Assembly: GCF_963678865.1 (NCBI RefSeq) | Contig: NZ_OY787459.1 | Location: 2,260,501 to 2,324,500, forward strand | Reading direction: 5' to 3' | DNA: 64,000 nt | From: Maridesulfovibrio sp. | Lineage (GTDB): Bacteria > Desulfobacterota > Desulfovibrionia > Desulfovibrionales > Desulfovibrionaceae | Shown here: positions 33,847 to 43,439 of the stretch, one piece after another | How the letters are laid out: every line of letters begins with the position of its first letter | Position numbering within the stretch: position 1 is the first letter of the stretch | The notes under the pieces: generated by a model | Database searches by the model: none | Seen by the model: only the letters and a program-made list of their open reading frames with translations | Told to the model about the DNA's origin: nothing | Position numbers and translations under genes: made by a program

Positions 33847-36570
33847 ATGCTCAAACGGACTTTAAAAGTTAACGGTATTGAGAAGTTCATCATCTGCGAA
33901 AATGATGATACCCTCGCCAGTGTTCTGCGTGAAAAACTCGGTCTGCTCAGTGTTAAGATCGGTTGCGGAACCGCACAATGCGGTAGCTGCTCCGTCATCA
34001 TCGACGGCAAGCTCAAACGTACCTGCAAGCTTTCCATGAAGCGCGTTGAAGATTTCACAGAAATCATTACCACCGAAGGTATCGGTACTCCCAATAACCT
34101 GCACCCCATTCAGCTCGCATGGATTGCCCACGGCGGCGCACAGTGCGGATTCTGTACCCCTGGTTTTGTTGTTTCCACCTACGCCCTGCTCCTTGCCAAT
34201 CCTAAACCGAGCCGCGAAGACATCCGCGATTGGTTTCAGAAGAATCGCAACGCCTGCCGCTGCACCGGTTACAAACCGCTGGTTGACGCAGTTCAGGACG
34301 CAGCCGCAGTTATGCGTGGCGACATGAGTGAAGAAGATCTGATCTTTAAGATGCCCGAAGACCAGCGCATCTGGGGTACCAAATACCCCCGTCCCACCGC
34401 AGTTGCCAAAGTTACCGGTACTCTCGAATACGGTGCAGACCTCGGCCTGAAAATGCCCGAAGGTTCTCTCAAATGCGCACTGGTACAGGCAGAAGTATCA
34501 CACGCCAACGTTATTTCCATTGACACTTCCGAAGCCGAAGCAATGGAAGGCGTTGAAAAAGTCGTTACCTACAAAGACATCAAAGGTAAAAACCGCATCA
34601 CCGGTCTGATTACCTTCCCCACCAACAAAGGTGACGGCTGGGACCGCCCCATCCTCGCTGATGAAAAGATCTTCCAGTACGGTGACGCTATTGCCATTGT
34701 CTGCGCTACTACCGAAAAAATCGCGAAAGCCGCAGCAGCCAAGGTTAAAGTTGAGCTGGAACAGCTGCCCGAATACATGGACGCTCCTTCCGCCATGGCA
34801 GAAGATGCCATTGAAATCCATCCCGGCACCCCCAACGTATACTTTGAACAGAAGATCGTTAAAGGCGAAGAAACCGCTCCGATCATGGAAAAGGCAGACG
34901 TTGTTCTCGAAGGTTCCTACTATGTACAGCGCCAGCCGCATATGCCCATCGAGCCGGATGTAGGTTTCGCTTTCATCGATGATGACGGCAAGCTCAACAT
35001 CCACTCCAAATCCATCGGCCTGCACCTGCACGCTGCAATGATCGCTCCCGGTCTCGGCATTGAGCTGGAAAACCTGATCATGGTTCAGAACTACACCGGT
35101 GGTACCTTCGGTTACAAATTCTCTCCCACCATGGAAGCACTGGTCGGCGCAGCCTGCCTAGCAACCGGAAAACCTGTATTCCTGAACTACACATGGGAAC
35201 AGCAGCAGCAGTACACCGGTAAACGTTCTCCCTTCTTTACCGACATCCGCCTTGCAGCAACCAAAGACGGCGAACTGCTTGGTATGGAAACCGACTGGAT
35301 CTGCGACCACGGTCCCTACTCCGAATTCGGTGACCTGCTGACCCTGCGCGGTGCCCAGTTCATCGGTGCCGGTTACAAACTGCCCAATATTCGCGGCCTC
35401 GGTAAAACCGTCTGCACCAACCACGCTTGGGGTTCTGCTTTCCGCGGATACGGTGCTCCTGAAACAGAATTCGGCTTTGAAGTCATCATGGACGAACTGG
35501 CTGAAAAAATCGGTATGGACCCCTTTGATCTGCGCGAAAAGAACGTCTACCGCGAAAGCCTTGGCGACACTACCCCCACCGGTTGTAAGCCTGAAGTATA
35601 CTGCATGGAAGAACTTTTCGCTACCGGTCGTCCCAAGTACGAAGAGATGAAAAAATGGGCTGCAGAAGACGCTGCTGAAGGTTTCAAACGCGGCGTAGGT
35701 ATTGCTGTAGGTATCTACGGTTCAGGCCTTGACGGACCGGACACCGCAGAAGCCGAAATTGATCTGAACAAAGACGGTTCCGTAACCATGTATGCATGCT
35801 GGCATGATCATGGTCAGGGTGCTGACATGGGTGTTCTTGGTACTGCCCACGAAGCCCTGCGTCCCCTTGGTCTCTCTCCCGACCAAATCCATCTGGTCAT
35901 GAACGATACCCGCACCTGCCCCAACGGCGGTCCCGCCGGCGGTAGCCGCTCACAGGTTGTTGTCGGTAACGCCATCATCGCAACCTGCCGCAACCTGCTT
36001 GACGCCATGCGCAAAGCAGACAACTCCTACATGACCTACGATGAAATGATCGCAGCAGGTAAAGATGTACATTACAGCGGCAAATGGACCGCACCTGCTA
36101 CCGATTGTGATGAAAACGGTCAGGGTTCCCCCTTCGCATGTTACATGTACGGTCTGTTCATGGCCGGTGTAGAAGTTGAAATCGCCACCGGTAAAGTAAA
36201 TGTTGAAAAAATGAAACTTATCGGCGACATCGGTAAGATCAACAACAAACTCGTTGTTGACGGCCAGATGTACGGCGGTCTGGCTCAGGGTGTCGGTCTG
36301 GCCCTCACCGAGGACTACGAAGACATCAAGAAGCACTCCACCATGGTCGGTGCAGGCTTCCCCTACATCAAGCAGATCCCCGACGATATGGAACTGGTCT
36401 ATGTTGAGACCGAACGTCCCGAAGGCGCACACGGCGCATCCGGTGTTGGTGAGCTTCCGCTGACCACCCCGCACTCCGCCATTATCAACGCTATCTACAA
36501 TGCCTGCGGCGCACGCGTAACCCATCTCCCGGCTCGTCCCGAGAAGGTTCTCGCTGCCATGAAAGGCTAA
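33847..36570 (+). CDS. mop: Aldehyde oxidoreductase (Mop), molybdenum hydroxylase
   Basis: The product has 907 residues, the same length as D. gigas Mop. Cys40, 45, 48 and 60 (GCGTAQCGSCS...TCK) and the helical-domain cluster CGFCTPGF...CRCTGY bind two [2Fe-2S] centres. The catalytic glutamate, in HGASGVGELPLT, falls at residue 869 as in D. gigas. Xanthine-oxidase-type Mo domains make up the rest; no FAD domain is present. It oxidises aldehydes to acids. A strong CAAGGAGG site and biased codon use suggest high expression. A terminator follows at 36584. Confidence 0.97.
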   Translation: MLKRTLKVNGIEKFIICENDDTLASVLREKLGLLSVKIGCGTAQCGSCSVIIDGKLKRTCKLSMKRVEDFTEIITTEGIGTPNNLHPIQLAWIAHGGAQCGFCTPGFVVSTYALLLANPKPSREDIRDWFQKNRNACRCTGYKPLVDAVQDAAAVMRGDMSEEDLIFKMPEDQRIWGTKYPRPTAVAKVTGTLEYGADLGLKMPEGSLKCALVQAEVSHANVISIDTSEAEAMEGVEKVVTYKDIKGKNRITGLITFPTNKGDGWDRPILADEKIFQYGDAIAIVCATTEKIAKAAAAKVKVELEQLPEYMDAPSAMAEDAIEIHPGTPNVYFEQKIVKGEETAPIMEKADVVLEGSYYVQRQPHMPIEPDVGFAFIDDDGKLNIHSKSIGLHLHAAMIAPGLGIELENLIMVQNYTGGTFGYKFSPTMEALVGAACLATGKPVFLNYTWEQQQQYTGKRSPFFTDIRLAATKDGELLGMETDWICDHGPYSEFGDLLTLRGAQFIGAGYKLPNIRGLGKTVCTNHAWGSAFRGYGAPETEFGFEVIMDELAEKIGMDPFDLREKNVYRESLGDTTPTGCKPEVYCMEELFATGRPKYEEMKKWAAEDAAEGFKRGVGIAVGIYGSGLDGPDTAEAEIDLNKDGSVTMYACWHDHGQGADMGVLGTAHEALRPLGLSPDQIHLVMNDTRTCPNGGPAGGSRSQVVVGNAIIATCRNLLDAMRKADNSYMTYDEMIAAGKDVHYSGKWTAPATDCDENGQGSPFACYMYGLFMAGVEVEIATGKVNVEKMKLIGDIGKINNKLVVDGQMYGGLAQGVGLALTEDYEDIKKHSTMVGAGFPYIKQIPDDMELVYVETERPEGAHGASGVGELPLTTPHSAIINAIYNACGARVTHLPARPEKVLAAMKG

Positions 36571-36583
36571 TTGATAAAAATAT

Positions 36584-36617
36584 ATCCGAAGTCAGGTGCG
36601 TGCACCTGGCTTCGGAT
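36584..36617 (+). terminator. Terminator after mop
   Basis: ATCCGAAGTCAGGTGC pairs with GCACCTGGCTTCGGAT, followed by TTCTTTT. It should reduce reading into the accessory genes, so that Mop is made in excess. Confidence 0.8.
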
Positions 36618-36800
36618 TTCTTTTGCCTCCGGCGGCCCTCCGGAGGTGAATAAGACTTTAATCAGGAATAAGACATGTTGCATGGACAAACTGTCTTGAT
36701 TTGTTTTACTTAAATTACAAATTTTAATAGCTGCCCCATCTGAATTTCCAAGAGCGCTAAGCAAAACTAAAACATCTTTGGACGCCGGAGGCATCAAAAT

Positions 36801-39065
36801 ATGGATCAAAAAAATCTTCGTGATTGGGAAGCGCGGTGTACTCAGGAAGAGCCGCCAAAGTGTAAAGCCCGCTGTCCGCTTCATGTGGATGGGCGGGAAT
36901 TTTGCCGTCTGCTGGCAGCAGGTCAGATTGATAAAGCTTGGGCAATACTATGCAAAACCATGCCGTTTCCTGCAATAACTGCCCGCATCTGCGACGGAGA
37001 CTGTCAAAACGACTGTCTGCGCGCCCAGAAGGGTGGCGGGATAGAGCTTGCTGCCCTGGAGCGGTTTGCCGCTGAAAACGCCAAACGCTCTCCTATTATT
37101 CGGGCTTTGCCGCCACGCGGTAAAACCATAGCTGTTTTTGGAGCCCACCTTTCCGGACTTACCGCAGCATGGGACCTCGGCAAAAAAGGATTCGCGGTAA
37201 AACTTTTCTGTAAAAGTAAATTTGAAGGATATTCAGAGCTTCCTGCAGAACGCATCAACGAAAAAATTTTTGAAAAAGAACTGGACCAGCTTGGGAAAAT
37301 GAACGTTTCCTTTGTTGAAGAAAGTCCTCTTGACGCGGAGACAGTGCTTGCAGCACTTGATAATTTTGATGCTGTTTTTGCTGATCCATGGGTCTGCGAT
37401 TCTGATGCGCTGGGATTGAAACAGCTGGACAAAGCCACGCTGGAATCGGAAAAAGAATTTCTATTTGCAGCCTCTAAAACCAATGCTAAATCCACAGTCC
37501 AAATCATTGCTCTTGGACGTAAAGGGGCGCTTTCCATTGAACGCAAACTCCAGAACGCATCACTCACAGCCGGACGGGACCGCGACGCCCCGTTTGAGAC
37601 AAGACTGTTCACCAACATAAGCAAAGTAGAAGAACTCAGTCCGGTGACCGTTCCTGCCGAAGGTTACTCCGAGGAACTGGCCCGAGAAGAGGCTTCCCGC
37701 TGTCTGCTCTGCGAATGTATGGAATGCGTGAATAATTGTGCATTTCTAAAAGAATTCAAAAGCTATCCCAAGGCATACGCAAGGCAGATTTACAATAACG
37801 CCTCCATCGTCATGGGCACCCGCATGGCCAACACCATGATCAATTCCTGTATGCTTTGCGGGCTGTGCGAAAAATTATGCCCTGAAGATTTTCCCATGCA
37901 GGATCTCTGTCTCGAAGCCCGGCAGGGTTTGGTGGAGAAGGGGCACATGCCTCCTTCGGCCCATGAATTCGCATTCAGGGATATGGACTTTGCTGACTCC
38001 TCATCCTGTGCGTTGGTCAAACACCAACCGGGCACAGAGAAAAGCAAACAGGCATTTTTCCCCGGCTGCCAATTGAGCGCATCCGATCCCGGAGCAATTG
38101 AACGGACATACGCCCATCTCTGTTCCGAACTTGATGGCGGAACCGGGCTTATGCTGCGCTGTTGTGGAGCCCCGGCTGACTGGGCAGGCCGAAAAGAAAT
38201 GTTCGAACAAAAAATGATGTCCTTACGAAATGACTGGGAATTACTTGGCCGACCGCAAATCATTGCCGCATGCCCGTCATGTATAGAAAGCCTGCACAAA
38301 GGATTGCCGGAAGCGGATGTCGTTTCCCTGTGGACAATTTTAAACACCTCAGTGAAACAGCTTGATCAGCATCCTGAGACTAAGCTGCTTTCCTTGCAGG
38401 ATCCGTGTTCCGCTCGCAACAATCAGGAATTGATGAGCGACGTGCGCATGCTCCTCAACGGTCTGGATGTAACTTTTGACGAGCCTGAACTTTCCGGGAC
38501 TCTCACTGAATGCTGTGGATTCGGCGGCCTGCTGGCAAATGCCAACGAACCTCTTTCCCGCAAGGCTGCTGAACGAAGAGCCGGAAATCTTGATCATGAC
38601 GGCGTTACCTACTGCGCCATGTGCCGGGATATGCTCGCCAAAGCCGGGAAACGCTGTCGACATATTCTTGATATCATCTTCCCGGATGATAACGATGACC
38701 CGGCCGGACGCATTGCACCGGGCTATTCCGCCAGACGGGAAAACAGGGTTCGCTTAAAAGAATCACTGCTCCGGAAAGTATGGGACGAACAGCCGGAACC
38801 GCGCAACGACTATGAATCCGTAGCCGTAGAATTCACTGAAGAAGCTCTATCCATGATGGAAGAACGGCGTATCCTTTTATCTGATGTGCAGAAAACCCTG
38901 CACGCAAAGCGGGATTCAACACAAGTTCTGGTAAACTCTGAGACCGGGCACAATTTGGTACAGTTCCGCCCGGTAACAGTCACTTACTGGGTGGAATATG
39001 AAATGGACGGCGGAACTTATCTGGTCCACCGGGTCTGGTCCCACCGCATGAGGGTGCTGGGATAA
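36801..39065 (+). CDS. Fe-S / pyridine-nucleotide-oxidoreductase-like fusion protein
   Basis: The product has 754 residues. The N-terminus (CKARCPLHVDGREF, ICDGDCQNDCLRAQ) is a GltD-type dicluster domain. A dinucleotide-binding-like part follows, but its loop reads GAHLSG where GxGxxG is expected. Then come ferredoxin-like clusters (CLLCECMECVNNC, CMLCGLCEKLCP), and two CCG cysteine domains as in HdrB (RCCGAPADWAG, ECCGFGGLLAN). A small C-terminal domain ends at RVLG. I recall the NCBI label pyridine nucleotide-disulfide oxidoreductase/dicluster-binding protein for such proteins next to mop. It probably moves electrons for Mop or its maturation. Confidence 0.85.
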   Translation: MDQKNLRDWEARCTQEEPPKCKARCPLHVDGREFCRLLAAGQIDKAWAILCKTMPFPAITARICDGDCQNDCLRAQKGGGIELAALERFAAENAKRSPIIRALPPRGKTIAVFGAHLSGLTAAWDLGKKGFAVKLFCKSKFEGYSELPAERINEKIFEKELDQLGKMNVSFVEESPLDAETVLAALDNFDAVFADPWVCDSDALGLKQLDKATLESEKEFLFAASKTNAKSTVQIIALGRKGALSIERKLQNASLTAGRDRDAPFETRLFTNISKVEELSPVTVPAEGYSEELAREEASRCLLCECMECVNNCAFLKEFKSYPKAYARQIYNNASIVMGTRMANTMINSCMLCGLCEKLCPEDFPMQDLCLEARQGLVEKGHMPPSAHEFAFRDMDFADSSSCALVKHQPGTEKSKQAFFPGCQLSASDPGAIERTYAHLCSELDGGTGLMLRCCGAPADWAGRKEMFEQKMMSLRNDWELLGRPQIIAACPSCIESLHKGLPEADVVSLWTILNTSVKQLDQHPETKLLSLQDPCSARNNQELMSDVRMLLNGLDVTFDEPELSGTLTECCGFGGLLANANEPLSRKAAERRAGNLDHDGVTYCAMCRDMLAKAGKRCRHILDIIFPDDNDDPAGRIAPGYSARRENRVRLKESLLRKVWDEQPEPRNDYESVAVEFTEEALSMMEERRILLSDVQKTLHAKRDSTQVLVNSETGHNLVQFRPVTVTYWVEYEMDGGTYLVHRVWSHRMRVLG

Positions 39066-39099
39066 TGTTTTTGGAAAACGCAACACTTGGAGAGATATC

Positions 39100-39318
39100 A
39101 TGAGCGGTTCCCTGAAAGTTCTGGATGAGGATTTTTCTTCGTGGCTCTGCGCAAGCTGCGGTAAAGCCCTGAAACCCTCTCCGGTTGAACTGGAGTATCT
39201 TGACAGCAGGTTCAATGTGGAGCTCCCAACCTGCCCGGATTGCGGTTTTGTTCTCATTCCCGAAGAACTGGCACTGGGCAAAATGGCTGAAGTGGAACGG
39301 ATGCTGGAGGATAAATAA
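39100..39318 (+). CDS. Small zinc-ribbon/rubredoxin-like redox protein
   Basis: The product has 72 residues with two CxxC pairs, LCASCGK and CPDCGF, and can bind one metal. It matches in size and place the protein I recall as DVU_1557 family redox protein. GGAG precedes the ATG, and its stop overlaps the next start (TAATG). Confidence 0.8.
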   Translation: MSGSLKVLDEDFSSWLCASCGKALKPSPVELEYLDSRFNVELPTCPDCGFVLIPEELALGKMAEVERMLEDK

Positions 39319-39968
39319 TGACCGGAACCCCGCTCTGGGAAAAGCCCATACTGCGCGATGCAGCAGGAGAAACACTGCGTCCCGGAGGTTTCACCCTAAC
39401 GGACCGGGCTGTATCCCTGACCGGACTGAGCGCAGAAGCACGGGTTCTGGACGTAGGCTGCGGACTGGGGGCAACTGTCTCCTACCTTCGTACCCGGCAC
39501 GGTTTTAAAGCCTGCGGCATGGATTATTCGCCTCGCCAGCTTTCAGAAGCCCCGGCGGGGCTGCCGCTCACCCGTGCTGACGGGGCTTGCCTGCCCTTCG
39601 CAGACTCCAGCTTTGAGGCCGTATTTTGTGAATGTGTACTTTCGCTCATACCTGATCAGGAGCGGACCATTTCAGAGTTCAAACGGGTGCTTACCAAAAA
39701 CGGCAAACTGATTATCAGCGACTTATACCGGCGTGGTAGCGGACAGATTCAATGCCTCGACAATTCCTGCGCCAGTTCTCCACTCTATCTAGGAAGAATT
39801 GAACAACTTTTAAAACAGTACGGCATGCATATAACTGCAATTGAAGATTATTCCCGGCTGCTGGTGGAACTGGCTGCCAAACTGGTATTTGCAGGTGAAA
39901 AGAATCCTGCAGCCGGGCAGAGTTGCTGTGAACGACCGGGCTATATGCTAATGATTGCTGAATTTTGA
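39318..39968 (+). CDS. SAM-dependent methyltransferase of the mop cluster (TrsM-like)
   Basis: The product has 216 residues with the class I SAM motif VLDVGCGLGAT, acidic motif II region ACGMDYSPRQL, and FCECVLSLIPDQE. It has the layout of ubiE-like small-molecule methyltransferases. It is coupled to the redox-protein gene upstream. In D. vulgaris the corresponding gene is named TrsM, as I recall. Substrate unknown. Confidence 0.82.
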   Translation: MTGTPLWEKPILRDAAGETLRPGGFTLTDRAVSLTGLSAEARVLDVGCGLGATVSYLRTRHGFKACGMDYSPRQLSEAPAGLPLTRADGACLPFADSSFEAVFCECVLSLIPDQERTISEFKRVLTKNGKLIISDLYRRGSGQIQCLDNSCASSPLYLGRIEQLLKQYGMHITAIEDYSRLLVELAAKLVFAGEKNPAAGQSCCERPGYMLMIAEF

Positions 39969-39996
39969 TGCGCTTTGCGCTTCTATAAAAAGAACC

Positions 39997-40305
39997 TGCC
40001 TCCGGCGGCCAAAGAACCCTTTTGGAAAAGGGTTCTCTGGACTCTCCTAAAACTTTCATTAGGGCTTTGCCGCAGGTGTTCATGCATAAGCTGAAACAGA
40101 TACATCAAAACATTCCCCATAAACGGACAGACATAATTTTTAACTCAATATTTTTAAGCAACCACATGGCGAAGCCCTATTAAAAGTTTTTGGGATTCTT
40201 AAACCCTTTTTACACAAATCCGCAGGAAAACGGATTTGACCGGTGCCTAAAAGAAAAAGGCGCAATAAAAAGGATTTAAGGCCCCCGGCTGGGCCGCCGG
40301 AGGCA
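39997..40305. repeat. Palindromic MITE-like intergenic element
   Basis: Perfect 14-base terminal inverted repeats TGCCTCCGGCGGCC (39997-40010) and GGCCGCCGGAGGCA (40292-40305) enclose about 280 bases. Inner arms also pair: the stretch CCTAAAACTTTCATTAGGGC (40045 region) mirrors one near 40170-40195. Two further hairpins are GAACCC...GGGTTC near 40015 and CAAATCCG/CGGATTTG near 40215-40240. A short relative, GCCTCCGGCGGCC, lies near 36625. It is non-coding. Confidence 0.7.
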
Positions 40306-40308
40306 CAC

Positions 40309-40773
40309 ATGACAGAGACAGACCTTAGAATAATGCAATTAAACGGCGCGGGTTATTGCTGCGCCCAGATCATAATCATTCTTTGCCTTGACAACCTGCA
40401 ACAGGAAAACCCAGCTCTTGTGCGTGCAGCACAGGGATTGTGCATGGGCATGGGTGACTGTGCCGGAACCTGCGGAATTTTAAGCGGCGGCCTTTGCGCA
40501 CTGGGCCTTTACGCAGGTAAAGGTACCGACACTGAATCCGCAGCAGACAACTATCCTTTATTAGTGGAAGACTTCCGGGAATGGTTCAAAGAAAGAACCG
40601 TTTCTGAATTCGGCGGCATAAGCTGCAGCGATATTCTGGATGATGAATGTGGTTCTCCAAGAGCCGACCGCTGTGGGGTTTTGCTTGTTGAGGCGTACAC
40701 GCAACTGTTAAATATTTTAATGGAAAACGGCTTTGATCCGGCAGAGGGAAGGGACGGAGCAGATGGATATTAG
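40309..40773 (+). CDS. C-GCAxxG-C-C family protein
   Basis: ATG 40309 is chosen: GGAGG lies five bases upstream, and it is inside the right arm of the palindromic repeat. The 154-residue product has a GYCCAQII start, then GLCMGMGDCAGTCGILSGGLCALGL, the spaced cysteines of this family, and further Cys (SCSDIL). Some relatives carry selenocysteine; this one uses Cys. Family members accompany Fe-S and redox enzymes and may bind a cluster. The end overlaps the radical SAM gene. Confidence 0.85.
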   Translation: MTETDLRIMQLNGAGYCCAQIIIILCLDNLQQENPALVRAAQGLCMGMGDCAGTCGILSGGLCALGLYAGKGTDTESAADNYPLLVEDFREWFKERTVSEFGGISCSDILDDECGSPRADRCGVLLVEAYTQLLNILMENGFDPAEGRDGADGY

Positions 40774-42112
40774 CTTTGATGTTGTTGAGACCGAATCCCT
40801 TTGCCCAGTCTGTCTGCAAAAAATACCGGCCCGCAGGGTCACTGAAAACGGAGAAAGCCGCATTGTAAAAGAATGCCCTGAACATGGTAGGTTCAGCACT
40901 CCCTTCTGGCGCGGTGAACCTGCTCTTTCCGGTTGGTCAAGACCCAAAATACCTTCTACTCCCCCGGTAATGGATACTGCCGGGAGCAAAGGTTGCCCCT
41001 TTGATTGCGGACTTTGCCCGGAACACAACCAGCACACCTGCACCACACTGGTAGAGATAACCTGGCGCTGTGATTTGAACTGTAAGGTCTGCTTTGCCTC
41101 GGCAGGGAAGAAAGTCCCGGCGGACCCCAGCATTCCTGAGCTGGAAAAACTACTTGAGAAAATCCGCAACACCGCCGGACCGTGCAATCTGCAGATTTCA
41201 GGAGGAGAACCTGCGATTCGCGATGACCTACCGCGCATTGCCGAATTGGCTAAGGCGATAGGTTTTCCTTTCGTACAGGTCAATACCAACGGGGTACGTG
41301 TGGCCCGCGAACACGGCCTTGCCAAACGCTGGGCAGCGGGAGGAGTGGATTCCGCATTCCTCCAATTTGACGGCACCCGTGACGATATTTACAGGACCAT
41401 TCGCGGTCGAAAACTTCTTGAAGAAAAAATCAAAGCAATTGAAAACCTCACTGCGGCAGGGATCGGGGTAGTGCTGGTGCCTACAGTTGTTCCCGGTGTG
41501 AACGATGACGACATCGGGGAAATTTTAAAACTGGCTGTTTCATACGCTCCCGGAGTACGCGGGGTACATTTTCAGCCGGTCAGTTACTTTGGGCGCTACC
41601 CCTCCCCGCCTTCAGATGACATGCGCATCACCCTTCCGGAAATCATGACTGCACTGGAGGAACAAAGTGAGCAACTGGTTCACCGGGAAGACTTCATGCC
41701 TCCTGGGTGTGAGCATTCATTGTGCTCGTTTCATGCTAATTACCTGATCATGGAAGACGGCAGCCTGAAAAAACTTTCTGCTAAAACAGAAAGCTGCTGC
41801 ACGCCAAAACCTGCTTCCGAAGGAGCAGACAAATCCAAATCTTTTGTCCGCCGTCAATGGGCCGCCCCAAAGGGAAAATGTGCTTGTGACAAACCTATGG
41901 ACGACCTTGACCGTTTCCTGCACCGGGCCAAGACCCACATACTAGCCCTTTCGGGCATGGCTTTTCAGGACGCATGGACCCTTGACCTTGACCGCTTAAA
42001 AGGCTGTTGTATCCATGTAGCTGCCCCTGACGGCAGGCTGATTCCTTTTTGTGCCTATAATTTAACAGCCATGGACGGCTCCACCTTATACAGGAGGATG
42101 ATTGATGACTGA
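40763..42112 (+). CDS. Radical SAM protein, TrsS/Tes-like
   Basis: From ATG 40763 (GGAGC upstream) the product has 449 residues. An N-terminal ribbon (LCPVCLQKIPARR, ECPEHGRF) precedes PFDCGLCPEH and the radical SAM cluster motif CDLNCKVC, then QISGGEPAIRDDL. The C-terminus has FQDAWTLDLDRLKGCCIHV and GRLIPFCAYN with more Cys for auxiliary clusters. This plan is shared with MJ0619/Tes-type radical SAM proteins. NCBI uses the name TrsS for the version next to mop, as I recall; some are selenoproteins, this one is not. Its reaction is unknown. Confidence 0.85.
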   Translation: MDISFDVVETESLCPVCLQKIPARRVTENGESRIVKECPEHGRFSTPFWRGEPALSGWSRPKIPSTPPVMDTAGSKGCPFDCGLCPEHNQHTCTTLVEITWRCDLNCKVCFASAGKKVPADPSIPELEKLLEKIRNTAGPCNLQISGGEPAIRDDLPRIAELAKAIGFPFVQVNTNGVRVAREHGLAKRWAAGGVDSAFLQFDGTRDDIYRTIRGRKLLEEKIKAIENLTAAGIGVVLVPTVVPGVNDDDIGEILKLAVSYAPGVRGVHFQPVSYFGRYPSPPSDDMRITLPEIMTALEEQSEQLVHREDFMPPGCEHSLCSFHANYLIMEDGSLKKLSAKTESCCTPKPASEGADKSKSFVRRQWAAPKGKCACDKPMDDLDRFLHRAKTHILALSGMAFQDAWTLDLDRLKGCCIHVAAPDGRLIPFCAYNLTAMDGSTLYRRMIDD

Positions 42113-43439
42113 CCGCCCACTGGGTAAATGGCTCAATTTGCGTATGGGCCGTGCTCCCGATCTGCATCCTGTCTCTGTGCGCGAACTTCAGAAATGGCAG
42201 TTTGAGCGCTTGCGGCAGACATTATTTCAAGCTGTCAGAAACTGTCCATTCTACCATGAAAGGCTGGCCGGAGTACAAACCGGAGCAGTGCACAGCCCCA
42301 CGGACCTTGAACACATTCCCTTCACTACTGCTGAAGACCTGCGCAACGGTCCCGAAAACTTCCTCTGCGTTTCACAGGATGAAATTGCACGGGCCGTAAC
42401 CCTTGCCAGCTCCGGATCAAGCGGTCCGCCCAAACGCCTTTTCTTCACCGCTGGAGACCTTGAAAGAACCATTGAATTTTTCCACTACGGGATGGCCCCT
42501 ATGTTAAGAGAAGGGGAAACAATTCTGGCTATCCTGCCCGACTCACGCCCCGGCGGAGTAGGCTCTCTTTTCGCGGAATCCATTTCACGGTTAGGGGGAG
42601 AAACCGTACTTCCGGTCAATCCTTCCTATATCAGCACCCTGCTTAATCTACTGCTCGACACCCATGCCCGCTGCATTCTAGGTCCGGCCATCCAGATTCA
42701 CGCTTTGGCCCGGATGCTGGAGAGCAAAGGAATCGTCATCAACCACGTGCGCTCGGTGCTGCTCTGCTGGGACGTGCTGCCCCATGCCTGCATGCAGACA
42801 ATTTCACGGGTTTTCGGCTGCGAAGTATTTACCCACTGGGGCATGACAGAAACCTGTCTCGGAGGCGGTGTGGACTGCCGGTCCGGATCGGGTATGCACC
42901 TGCGAGAACCGGATTTTTATATAGAAATAATCAATCCGGCCACAGGCAGACAAGTCCCTGACGGGCACAAAGGCGAAATAGTGATCAGCACCCTTTCACG
43001 CCGGGCCATGCCCCTGATCCGATATCGCACCGGGGATGTAGGCTGCATCATGCACGGCGAATGCTCCTGCGGCCTGCCCCTGCGCAGGCTGGGTGCGGTT
43101 GAAGGAAGACTCGGCGACGGAGTTCTTTTACCCGGAGGCAGCCGTCTTGATCTGGGCGAACTGAATAATTCCATTCTTTCCCATAAAGACGTTTTAGACT
43201 TTACGGTGGAGTACATCCCTGAAGAACTGGCCCTGTTTTTCAAACTGGACGTACTGCCCGGAGCCAAACCCGGACCGGAAGTCAAAAAACATCTGCAGGA
43301 CTATCCGAAAATCAGACAAGCCTGCGACAATCATAATTTGAAATTATCAGTCAGACTTGCTAATCAGGACGGAACCATTCATTCCGGTTTCGGAAAACGT
43401 TCCATAACAATCAAATCACGGCAGGCCGGTATTATATGA
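42105..43439 (+). CDS. PaaK-like AMP-forming ligase
   Basis: From ATG 42105 (AGGAGG seven bases upstream) the product has 444 residues. The ATP motif ASSGSSGPPKR, then HWGMTETCLGG and YRTGDVGCI are those of phenylacetate-CoA ligase relatives. An adenylated acid, perhaps passed to CoA or to an amine, is expected. Its overlap with the radical SAM gene (11 bases) and XdhC gene (4 bases) ties it to the same pathway. It corresponds to what I recall as DVU_1553 family. Confidence 0.85.
   Translation: MTDRPLGKWLNLRMGRAPDLHPVSVRELQKWQFERLRQTLFQAVRNCPFYHERLAGVQTGAVHSPTDLEHIPFTTAEDLRNGPENFLCVSQDEIARAVTLASSGSSGPPKRLFFTAGDLERTIEFFHYGMAPMLREGETILAILPDSRPGGVGSLFAESISRLGGETVLPVNPSYISTLLNLLLDTHARCILGPAIQIHALARMLESKGIVINHVRSVLLCWDVLPHACMQTISRVFGCEVFTHWGMTETCLGGGVDCRSGSGMHLREPDFYIEIINPATGRQVPDGHKGEIVISTLSRRAMPLIRYRTGDVGCIMHGECSCGLPLRRLGAVEGRLGDGVLLPGGSRLDLGELNNSILSHKDVLDFTVEYIPEELALFFKLDVLPGAKPGPEVKKHLQDYPKIRQACDNHNLKLSVRLANQDGTIHSGFGKRSITIKSRQAGII

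Noticed and set aside
36930-38663. Long minus-strand frames inside the Fe-S fusion gene
   Set aside because: They oppose a gene with clear cysteine motifs and have no start signals.
40243-40308. Longer N-terminus for the C-GCAxxG-C-C protein
   Set aside because: The extension (MPKRKRRNKK...) is encoded by the palindromic repeat, and GGAGG supports ATG 40309.
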